Source: Holosporaceae bacterium (GTDB lineage: Bacteria; Pseudomonadota; Alphaproteobacteria; UBA3830). From it: a stretch of 6,432 bases of DNA. Position numbers and translations under genes: made by a program. The DNA lies in assembly GCA_031262635.1 (NCBI GenBank), contig JAISHN010000016.1, positions 1 through 6,432 on the forward strand. The letters run 5' to 3'. Positions 1 through 5,353 of this stretch are shown here, one piece after another (position 1 is the stretch's first letter; each line of letters opens with the position of its first letter). A model generated the notes under the pieces. The model worked only from the letters and a program-made list of their open reading frames with translations. It ran no database searches and was not told the DNA's origin.

Positions 1-787
1 ACTCTAGAACGGCTTCAACGGCGACGTCGTCCTTCATTCCGCGGATATAAACCGGCGCGTCTATCAGCGAATTTTTACCGCGATCGAGATGTTTTATAAA
101 TTCTTTCAGACCGCCTTCATAATGCAAATCTACGACGCGAGGCTCGTCTTCGCGTTCGTCTTTTAAAACTATATGAACGCCGGAATTTAAAAACGCAAGC
201 TCTCGCATGCGATGTTCTATAGTTGTAAAATTAAACTCGGTTATCTTGAAAATAGTGGAAGACGGCCAAAATCTCACCATTGTGCCGGTTTTCTCGCCGC
301 TTTCTCCAACTTCTTTAAGCGGAGCGTCCGCGACTCCGTTGTAAAATTTCATGAAGTATTCTTTTCCGCCGCGCCATATAGATAAGTCTAAGCGATCCGA
401 AAGCGCGTTTACGACGGAGACTCCGACCCCGTGCAATCCGCCGGAAATTTTGTAAGAATTCTGATCGAATTTTCCGCCGGCATGCAAATGGGTCATAATG
501 ACCTCGGCGGCCGACACTCCTTCTTCGGCATGCATGTCCGTCGGTATTCCGCGACCGTCGTCAAGAACCGAAACCGAGCCGTCCCGATGAATCGTCGCGA
601 CAATTCGCTTGCAGTGACCGGCCAAAGCTTCGTCGATCGAGTTGTCCACGACCTCGAAGACCATATGATGCAATCCCGTGCCGTCGTCCGTGTCTCCGAT
701 ATACATTCCAGGACGCTTTTTCACCGCGTCCAATCCTCTGAGCACTTTTATTGAATCCGCGTTATAGTCTTCTTCTTGATCCGTCAT
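1..787 (-). CDS. gyrB: DNA gyrase subunit B, N-terminal part (cut by window edge)
   Basis: GyrB is the ATPase subunit of DNA gyrase, which introduces negative supercoils together with GyrA in the cytoplasm. The 262 full codons visible cover the GHKL ATP-binding domain and the start of the transducer domain. Visible motifs are RPGMYIGDTDDGTGLHHM (about 25-42), the ATP/Mg site EVVDNSIDEALAG (45-57, with Glu45 and Asn49), DDGRGIP (76-82) and the ATP-lid glycine motif GGLHGVG (116-122). The start ATG (785-787) is preceded by GAGGA (792-796 on the plus strand) at suitable spacing. The long match before RPGMYIG favours GyrB over ParE. In many alphaproteobacteria gyrB follows recF; here no minus-strand gene lies immediately upstream and it diverges from mgtE, so it probably has its own promoter. 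The remaining two-thirds lies outside the window. Confidence 0.97.
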   Translation of the reverse strand, partial: MTDQEEDYNADSIKVLRGLDAVKKRPGMYIGDTDDGTGLHHMVFEVVDNSIDEALAGHCKRIVATIHRDGSVSVLDDGRGIPTDMHAEEGVSAAEVIMTHLHAGGKFDQNSYKISGGLHGVGVSVVNALSDRLDLSIWRGGKEYFMKFYNGVADAPLKEVGESGEKTGTMVRFWPSSTIFKITEFNFTTIEHRMRELAFLNSGVHIVLKDEREDEPRVVDLHYEGGLKEFIKHLDRGKNSLIDAPVYIRGMKDDVAVEAVLE

Positions 788-811
788 GAAATCCTCGAAT
801 AATTAGGTCGA

Positions 812-840
812 AGTATACAAAATTTTCAATTGAACAAAAA
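812..840 (-). promoter_or_regulatory. Putative gyrB promoter
   Basis: Reading the minus strand, TATACT (812-817, one mismatch to TATAAT) lies 25 bases upstream of the gyrB start codon. A T-rich TTTTTG (835-840) sits 17 bases further upstream as a weak -35 candidate. The surrounding 165-base divergent gap is AT-rich near gyrB. I could not find a convincing promoter pair for mgtE in the same gap. The call rests on consensus similarity only. Confidence 0.4.
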
Positions 841-952
841 GTTATATTTGAGAATGAGAACCGTTTAATATCCGCGCGAAGTTTTCCGTAGAAAATCGGG
901 CGGAAGAGGGGTATTCTTTGCGTCTAAAATATAAAAACGCGACGGGCGGCGC

Positions 953-2296
953 ATGAGCAAGATCAGACATATAAGCGGAAAAACTCTCGGCAAAGCGTTC
1001 GCCGCTCTTAGAAAAGGCGACGGCGACAAGCTGCGTAAGATTCTGAAAGACCGCCATCCGGCCGATATCGCCGACTTCTACGAAGATCTCAGTCCAAAAT
1101 ACAGAATGAAAGCGCTGGCCATAATTCCGCAAGCGATAGACGCCGAGGTTTTGAAATATCTCGAAAATCCGTATAAAAGCGAGGTCGTGGAACATCTGGG
1201 AGCGGAGCGATTTAGAGACTCGATCCGACGGCTGCAGGATGAAGACGTAGTCAAACTCGTCGAATCTCTTTATCCTAACGAGCGAGAGCAGATGATGAAA
1301 ATCGTCGACTCTACTCGCGGAGCGGCGGCCGACATACTCGCGCGGTACGAAGAACATTCCGTCGGCCGCGGCATGTCGTTAGATTTCGTCGCGATTCCGC
1401 ATTCTTGGAACGTCAAAAACGCTATTCAATATATAAAGTCGCAGAAAAAAACGCTGGAAAATTGTTCGGAAGCGTTTGTCGTAGACGATTCGTTTAAACC
1501 AATCGGAATAATTTCATTAGCGACTCTTATCTCGGCCAATCTAAACGCTCTTGTCGCAGATATAGCCGACGACGTGATAACCGTAAATGCGAACGCCAAT
1601 CAAGAAGAGGCCTACGCGCTGTTCGGCAAGTATCGCTTCGCCCATATGCCGGCGACGGACGATTCTGGAAAAATGATCGGAGTTTTAGGAGCCGAGGACA
1701 TACTAAAAATCGCGGAAGAAGAAATCTCCGAAGATTATCTAAAATTAGGCGGCGCGTTCGACGAAGAAGACGACGGCTCGTTCTACAAATCTTGCTTCGC
1801 TCGGTTTAAATGGCTCGCAATTTCGTTAGCGAATTCGATATTTTCTCCGATAGTAATTTCTTTATTCCAAAAATCGATACAAAAGACTATTTACCTAGCG
1901 GCGTTGATGCCGATAGTCGGCTCCCTCGGAGGAAATATCGGAGCGCAAGCCGCGAGCGTCATGGTTAGAGATTTTTCTTCCAAGCGATTGCGAGAGCGGC
2001 ATCTCTATCGCAAAGCTCTCCGAGAAGCGGCCATGGGATCGGCGAACGGAATAATTTTTGGCGCCGTTTTGGGAGCGTTTTCGTTTCTTTGCTACGGCGA
2101 TTTTAGAGTGTCGATCGTTTTAGCGACGGCGATGTTTTTTTGCGCTTCGTGGGCGGCGTTTATCGGAGCTTTGCTGCCGATAGCGTTCGACAAACTGGGT
2201 TACGATGCGGCGTTAAGCTCCATCCCGCTTGTGACGACGATAACCGACGTTTCTGGATACGCGTTGTTCTTAGGTCTAGCCGCGATATTTGTTTGA
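953..2296 (+). CDS. mgtE: Magnesium transporter MgtE
   Basis: MgtE is a homodimeric Mg2+-selective channel of the inner membrane, gated by intracellular Mg2+ bound to its cytosolic domains. The 447-residue length matches the family (about 450). Domain order is typical: a helical N domain (about 10-130), a tandem CBS pair (about 140-260), a plug/connecting helix (about 260-285) and five predicted membrane helices (roughly 287-307, 312-335, 361-381, 386-411, 421-446). The family motif GGNIGAQ is at 326-332. TDVSGY (431-436) carries the pore aspartate that corresponds to Asp432 of the Thermus thermophilus channel. A stop codon in frame at 932-934 leaves ATG 953 as the first possible start; its ribosome-binding site (GGGCGG) is poor. 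It diverges from gyrB and is followed by the tRNA-Trp transcription unit. No frameshift or missing segment is visible. Confidence 0.96.
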   Translation: MSKIRHISGKTLGKAFAALRKGDGDKLRKILKDRHPADIADFYEDLSPKYRMKALAIIPQAIDAEVLKYLENPYKSEVVEHLGAERFRDSIRRLQDEDVVKLVESLYPNEREQMMKIVDSTRGAAADILARYEEHSVGRGMSLDFVAIPHSWNVKNAIQYIKSQKKTLENCSEAFVVDDSFKPIGIISLATLISANLNALVADIADDVITVNANANQEEAYALFGKYRFAHMPATDDSGKMIGVLGAEDILKIAEEEISEDYLKLGGAFDEEDDGSFYKSCFARFKWLAISLANSIFSPIVISLFQKSIQKTIYLAALMPIVGSLGGNIGAQAASVMVRDFSSKRLRERHLYRKALREAAMGSANGIIFGAVLGAFSFLCYGDFRVSIVLATAMFFCASWAAFIGALLPIAFDKLGYDAALSSIPLVTTITDVSGYALFLGLAAIFV

Positions 2297-2336
2297 TAAC
2301 CGGCTATTCCCTTCGCGTTTCTCACAACGTTTCGTC

Positions 2337-2372
2337 TTGAGAATTGAGTTTTATCAAACATTATGATATGTT
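2337..2372 (+). promoter_or_regulatory. Putative promoter for the tRNA-Trp-secE-nusG unit
   Basis: Two overlapping sigma70-like arrangements are possible. One is TTGAGA (2337-2342) with TATGAT (2362-2367) at 19 bases; the other is TTGAGT (2344-2349) with TATGTT (2367-2372) at the preferred 17 bases. Either would start transcription shortly before the tRNA (2387). It lies in the 90-base gap after mgtE, where I see no clear hairpin terminator. Consensus match only. Confidence 0.5.
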
Positions 2373-2386
2373 GCATCCGCTTTTGC

Positions 2387-2463
2387 AGGGGCGTAGCTCA
2401 GTTGGCTAGAGCGGCGGTCTCCAAAACCGCAGGTCGGGAGTTCGAGCCTCTCCGCCCCTGCCA
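2387..2463 (+). tRNA. trnW: tRNA-Trp (anticodon CCA)
   Basis: A full cloverleaf folds by eye. The acceptor stem AGGGGCG/CGCCCCT has seven perfect pairs (2387-2393 with 2453-2459). The D stem is GCTC/GAGC, and the anticodon stem GCGGT/ACCGC encloses the loop CTCCAAA with anticodon CCA at 2421-2423, which reads UGG. The T stem GGGAG/CTCTC has one G-U pair and the loop TTCGAGC. The discriminator base is G and the 3' CCA is encoded (2461-2463). Placement immediately before secE is the classic bacterial order, so the tRNA is probably processed from a transcript shared with secE and nusG. Confidence 0.97.
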
Positions 2464-2483
2464 ATATTTTGAAAGGATTCCAT

Positions 2484-2669
2484 ATGATTAGTCCGGCTGA
2501 ATTTGTTAGTCAGATAAAACGGGAAATGCAAAGAGTAACGTGGCCGACTCAAAAAGAAACCGTAGGCATGACGGTCGCCGTCATTGTAATGTCCGTTTGC
2601 GCTATGGCGTATTTTTTTGTCGCGGACAGCGCGATATACTTTTGTTTGCGTAAAATTCTAGGCATTTAG
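2484..2669 (+). CDS. secE: Preprotein translocase subunit SecE
   Basis: SecE is the small clamp subunit of the SecYEG protein-conducting channel in the inner membrane. The 61-residue product is the minimal single-span form usual outside the enterobacteria. It has a short amphipathic helix with the conserved V-x-W-P-T motif (Trp20-Pro21-Thr22), then a charged KE pair and one hydrophobic segment at about 28-53. I chose ATG 2484 because AAGGA (2473-2477) lies six bases before it; an in-frame TTG at 2469 would add five residues but has no ribosome-binding site and almost touches the tRNA 3' end. The stop codon overlaps the nusG ribosome-binding site, so the two are probably translated from one mRNA. 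Confidence 0.95.
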   Translation: MISPAEFVSQIKREMQRVTWPTQKETVGMTVAVIVMSVCAMAYFFVADSAIYFCLRKILGI

Positions 2670-2680
2670 GAGATCAAGCC

Positions 2681-3211
2681 GTGAAATGGTATGTCGTCAA
2701 CGTTTATTCCGGTTCAGAAAGAAGCGTCGAGAAGCAAATACGCGAGCAAGCGACTAGAAAAGAACTCGATTCTATGTTCGGAGAGATTTTAATTCCGACT
2801 GAAGAAATCGTGGAAATCAAAAAAGGCGAGAAAGTAAAGGGAGAAAGAAAATTTTTCCCGGGATATATATTAGTTCAGATGACTCTTACCGACGAGACTT
2901 GGCATCTAGTAAGATCAATTCCAAGAGTATCGGGATTTTTGGGAGCGAGAGGAAAGCCGGCTCCTATTTCAACGGCGGAAGTCCAAAGAATCATCAAAAA
3001 AACGGAGGATTCCGTCAATAATTCGCAGCGAGCCGTCGAGTACGAGATAGGCGACGCCGTAACCGTCTGCGACGGGCCTTTCGCGTCCTTCCAAGGGACG
3101 ATAGACGAGGTTGATCGCGAGAAAGAACGAGTAAAAGTCGCCGTCTCGATATTTGGAAGACCGACAAACGTAGATTTGAGCTTTTTGCAAATTGAAAAGA
3201 TTGCGGGTTGA
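2681..3211 (+). CDS. nusG: Transcription termination/antitermination protein NusG
   Basis: NusG binds RNA polymerase, suppresses pausing, and links elongation to Rho or to the ribosome. The 176-residue protein has the NGN domain (about 1-115), starting with KWYVVNVYSGSE and containing the core motif FFPGYILV (58-65). A linker follows, then the C-terminal KOW domain (about 123-176) with VTVCDGPFASFQGTIDEVD. The start is GTG 2681; AGGAGA (2668-2673) precedes it and overlaps the secE stop, and the nearby ATG 2685 is in another frame. Length and both domains are normal. In most bacteria rplK and rplA follow; here rplM does. Confidence 0.97.
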   Translation: MKWYVVNVYSGSERSVEKQIREQATRKELDSMFGEILIPTEEIVEIKKGEKVKGERKFFPGYILVQMTLTDETWHLVRSIPRVSGFLGARGKPAPISTAEVQRIIKKTEDSVNNSQRAVEYEIGDAVTVCDGPFASFQGTIDEVDREKERVKVAVSIFGRPTNVDLSFLQIEKIAG

Positions 3212-3236
3212 AGATTATGCGTATTTCTGATATAAA
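3208..3236 (+). promoter_or_regulatory. Putative promoter upstream of rplM-rpsI
   Basis: TTGAAG (3208-3213, overlapping the end of nusG) and TATAAA (3231-3236) are separated by 17 bases, a good sigma70-like arrangement. Initiation would fall near 3243 and leave a leader of fewer than 20 bases that contains the rplM ribosome-binding site GGGGAAG (3250-3256). This would give the two ribosomal-protein genes their own transcript in addition to any read-through from nusG. Consensus match only. Confidence 0.5.
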
Positions 3237-3260
3237 TTCGCGAAAAAATGGGGAAGCGTA

Positions 3261-3725
3261 ATGAGAACTTTTTCTCTAAAAGCCGAGCAGGTTGAAAAAA
3301 ATTGGTTTGTCGTCGATGCGAAAGACCTAGTATTGGGCAGATTGTCGGCGATTGTCGCGACCTATCTTCGCGGGAAGCATAAGCCGGAGTTTACCCCGAG
3401 CATGGATTGCGGAGATTATGTCGTCGTGGTCAACGCGGAGAAAATTAAAGTCACCGGCAATAAACTGGAAGATCACACGTTCTATTGGCACACCGGTTAT
3501 CCTGGCGGAATTAAACAGAGAACGATAAAAGAAACTTTGGCGAGCAAGTTCCCTGAAAGAGTCATCTGCAAAGCCGTTGAACGTATGCTTCCAAAGGGAG
3601 CGTTGGGACGCAAAATGCTGGGCAATTTAAAGGTATACGCGGGAGAAAATCACCCTCACGCCGGTCAGCAGCCAAAAGTTCTGGACGTAGCTTCCATGAA
3701 TTCAAAGAACGTAAAGAGGAGTTAG
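3261..3725 (+). CDS. rplM: 50S ribosomal protein L13
   Basis: L13 is an early-assembling protein of the large ribosomal subunit that binds 23S rRNA. The 154-residue length matches alphaproteobacterial L13 (slightly longer than the 142 of E. coli). Visible hallmarks are WFVVDAKDLVLGRLSA (15-30), RGKHKPEFTP (37-46), YWHTGYPGG (75-83) and the L13 signature around AVERMLPKGALGRKM (105-119) and LKVYAGENHPH (123-133). The start ATG 3261 has GGGGAAG a few bases upstream. It pairs with rpsI in the conserved rplM-rpsI operon, with a single base between the two genes. Confidence 0.97.
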   Translation: MRTFSLKAEQVEKNWFVVDAKDLVLGRLSAIVATYLRGKHKPEFTPSMDCGDYVVVVNAEKIKVTGNKLEDHTFYWHTGYPGGIKQRTIKETLASKFPERVICKAVERMLPKGALGRKMLGNLKVYAGENHPHAGQQPKVLDVASMNSKNVKRS

Positions 3726-3726
3726 C

Positions 3727-4170
3727 ATGCAGTCGACGCTTAACGCGGAAAACGGGACAAAATCCGAGTCCAAAATTGATCCGTTGGGAAGAACTTACGG
3801 AACGGGTCGTCGTAAGGAAGCGGTCGCGAGAGTATGGGTCAAGCCTGGAAGCGGCAATATAACCGTAAACGGTCGCAAAGCGTTCGATTATTTTGCTAGA
3901 TCGGTTTTGCAGACGCTGGTTTTACAGCCTTTTTCTATCGCCGATAGAATCGGTCGATACGACGTTATTTGTTCGGTTCGCGGGGGCGGCTTGTCGGGAC
4001 AAGCAGGCGCGCTTCGCCATGGAATTAGCAAAGCTCTCGCGGAATATGAGCCAAATCTACATTCCGTATTAAAAGCCGCCGGATTGCTTACGAGAGACAG
4101 TCGAGCCGTCGAGAGAAAGAAGTACGGATTCAAAAAAGCAAGACGCAGCTTCCAGTTCTCGAAGAGATAA
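3727..4170 (+). CDS. rpsI: 30S ribosomal protein S9
   Basis: S9 is a small-subunit protein whose C-terminal tail reaches the P-site tRNA. The 147-residue product has a short variable N-terminus, then YGTGRRKEAVARVWVKPGSG (24-43), the signature GGGLSGQAGALRHGISKAL (86-104), and the conserved end RDSRAVERKKYG (123-134) and ARRSFQFSKR (138-147). The final SKR residues are those that approach the tRNA. A strong ribosome-binding site (AGGAG, 3717-3721) lies inside the end of rplM, so the two genes are likely translated from one message. No clear intrinsic terminator follows; only a short T run (4173-4178) without a stable stem is seen. Confidence 0.97.
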   Translation: MQSTLNAENGTKSESKIDPLGRTYGTGRRKEAVARVWVKPGSGNITVNGRKAFDYFARSVLQTLVLQPFSIADRIGRYDVICSVRGGGLSGQAGALRHGISKALAEYEPNLHSVLKAAGLLTRDSRAVERKKYGFKKARRSFQFSKR

Positions 4171-4179
4171 GGTTTTTTC

Positions 4180-4272
4180 GTCATCCTCTAGGAGCGTTAG
4201 CCCGAAGTTCGACGAAGGAAGAAGAGGAGTTGCGGCATTGGGCTATGTTTTCGCAACAATGGATCCGAGAGG
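4180..4272 (+). repeat. Probable degenerate dispersed palindromic element
   Basis: The rpsI-suhB gap begins CGTCATCCTCT and ends with GGATCCGAGAGG. These are flanks typical of small GTCATCC...GGATCC palindromic repeats that litter intergenic spaces in many alphaproteobacteria. Self-complementary arms include TCCTCT (4184-4189) with AGAGGA (4223-4228), and CATTG (4236-4240) with CAATG (4257-4261) around TGTTTTCGCAACA. The segment is non-coding in appearance, and its last bases supply the suhB ribosome-binding site GAGAGG. Copies elsewhere in the genome cannot be tested here. Confidence 0.35.
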
Positions 4273-4277
4273 TTTAA

Positions 4278-5039
4278 ATGGCTAGCATGTCGTCTGTAAA
4301 GTCTTCTATAATTACAGTAATGACCAAAGCCGCGATCAAAGCGTCTAAAGGTTTGCTGCGGGATTTTGGCGAGCTTGAGAATCTGCAGGTTTCCGTAAAA
4401 AATAACAAAAGCTTCGTTACGAGCGCCGATCTAAGAGCCGATAAAATTCTTAAGGAAGAATTGCTTTGGGCGAGGCCGACTTATTCGCTTTTGTCGGAAG
4501 AATCCGAAGAAATAGTCGGAGAAGATCCGTCCTTCAAGTGGATTATAGACCCGCTGGACGGCACGATGAATTATATGCGAGGATTTCCGCACTGGGCTAT
4601 ATCAATCGCCCTTGAAAACAACGGCGAGATTATTGCCGGACTGACATACGACCCTATAAAAAACGAGATGTTTTGGGCGGAAAAAAGCGCGGGAGCTTAT
4701 CTAAACGATAAAAAAATCCGCGTTTCCGGCAAACGCTCTATGTCTGAAGCGTTAATCGCCTTCGCCGACGTAAACGCTTCGTTCGCAAAAGCCGCGGTCT
4801 CCTCTAAAATCAGAAAAACCGGATCGACTACGCTTGACATGGCTTACGTCGCCGCCGGCCGATTAGACATTTTCTATACGGTTAATTCTTATAAATGGGA
4901 CGTCGCCGCCGGCATGCTTATGGTAAAAGAAGCCGGCGGGCTTTTAGGCGACAAAACTGGAGCTAAAACCGACGACTACAAAAAACTCGCCGTCGCGTCC
5001 AACGTCGATCTTCTCTCCCCCGCCGCCGCGGCGTTGTAG
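4278..5039 (+). CDS. suhB: Inositol-1-monophosphatase family protein (SuhB-like)
   Basis: This is a Mg2+-dependent phosphatase of the inositol monophosphatase superfamily; SuhB members also affect rRNA transcription and RNA processing in E. coli. The 253 residues include the metal-site acidic pair in LLSEESEE (Glu74/Glu75), motif A WIIDPLDGTMNY (88-99, with Asp91 and Asp94) and motif B KWDVAAGMLMVKEAGG (206-221, with Asp208). An alphaproteobacterial SuhB-like helix precedes them (AIKASKGLLRDFGELENLQVS). All expected metal ligands are present. The segment between ALIAFADVN (158-166) and RKTGSTTLDMAYVAAGR (179-195) is about ten residues shorter than I expect for SuhB, without loss of a motif. 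ATG 4278 is preceded by GAGAGG (4267-4272); ATG 4287 is a less likely alternative. The exact physiological substrate cannot be read from the sequence. Confidence 0.92.
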   Translation: MASMSSVKSSIITVMTKAAIKASKGLLRDFGELENLQVSVKNNKSFVTSADLRADKILKEELLWARPTYSLLSEESEEIVGEDPSFKWIIDPLDGTMNYMRGFPHWAISIALENNGEIIAGLTYDPIKNEMFWAEKSAGAYLNDKKIRVSGKRSMSEALIAFADVNASFAKAAVSSKIRKTGSTTLDMAYVAAGRLDIFYTVNSYKWDVAAGMLMVKEAGGLLGDKTGAKTDDYKKLAVASNVDLLSPAAAAL

Positions 5040-5081
5040 TATCTTTAGAAGAGATTATTTCAAAGAGTTCCCGCCAGCGAT

Positions 5082-5353
5082 TTATTGAACCTGCGCGGTT
5101 TGATCCATATATTTCTCCCCTACGACAGGGATGTGAATACCGATAGTTCTCAAATTCTTTGTTAGTCGCCAGAATGCTAGCTTTCAAGTCCGCATTTTCC
5201 TTTAGGCTCTCTTACTAAAATTATTTCAGGGAGCTTAATAAGCTTTAAGCTCTTATTATACAAAAGCTCCGGCCTTCTAACACGTCGGAGTAAACTATTT
5301 ATTTGAGCATAGGCGCATTCAGTGTTTTTTTGCCAAAAGACGCTTCTAGTAGT
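5082..5353 (-). pseudogene. Possible decayed coding sequence between suhB and the OTU-like gene
   Basis: No intact gene occupies the 306-base gap 5040-5345. Read on the minus strand, a protein-like sequence continues if the frame is changed. Frame one (5353 down to about 5210) gives INSLLRR, then KLIKLPEIILVRE. Frame two (about 5211 to 5155) gives ESLKENADLKASILATNKEF, which is heptad-like. Frame three (about 5150 to 5082) gives IGIHIPVVGEKYMDQTAQVQ and a stop. Each step is a +1 shift, and the pieces join smoothly. I do not recognise the family. It may be a separate dead gene or a lost C-terminal extension of the OTU-like protein just upstream. Short open stretches like these can also arise by chance, so this is a tentative reading. 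Confidence 0.4.

Noticed and set aside
788..952. Possible Mg2+-sensing leader (M-box type) upstream of mgtE.
   Set aside because: The gap is only 165 bases and shared with the gyrB promoter, and I see no extended conserved stems of that class.
842..1357. A 171-codon open frame antisense to mgtE.
   Set aside because: It lies opposite a clearly identified family gene, and its sequence shows no recognisable domain; it is a shadow of biased codon use.
3217..3261. A 14-codon open frame (MRISDINSRKNGEA) whose stop overlaps the rplM start codon, suggesting a coupled leader peptide.
   Set aside because: It has no ribosome-binding site of its own, its first half overlaps the better supported -10 element at 3231-3236, and the length is easily reached by chance.
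5255..5260. Perfect TATAAT on the minus strand, a possible -10 element.
   Set aside because: No acceptable -35 sequence lies 16-18 bases upstream and no gene start with a ribosome-binding site follows.
5230..5270. Nested inverted repeat: GGAGCTT/AAGCTCC enclosing AATAAG/CTTATT, a possible terminator.
   Set aside because: No T run follows it on either strand, the stem is AT-rich with a six-base bulge, and it overlaps the possible decayed coding sequence whose repeated KL codons explain the symmetry.
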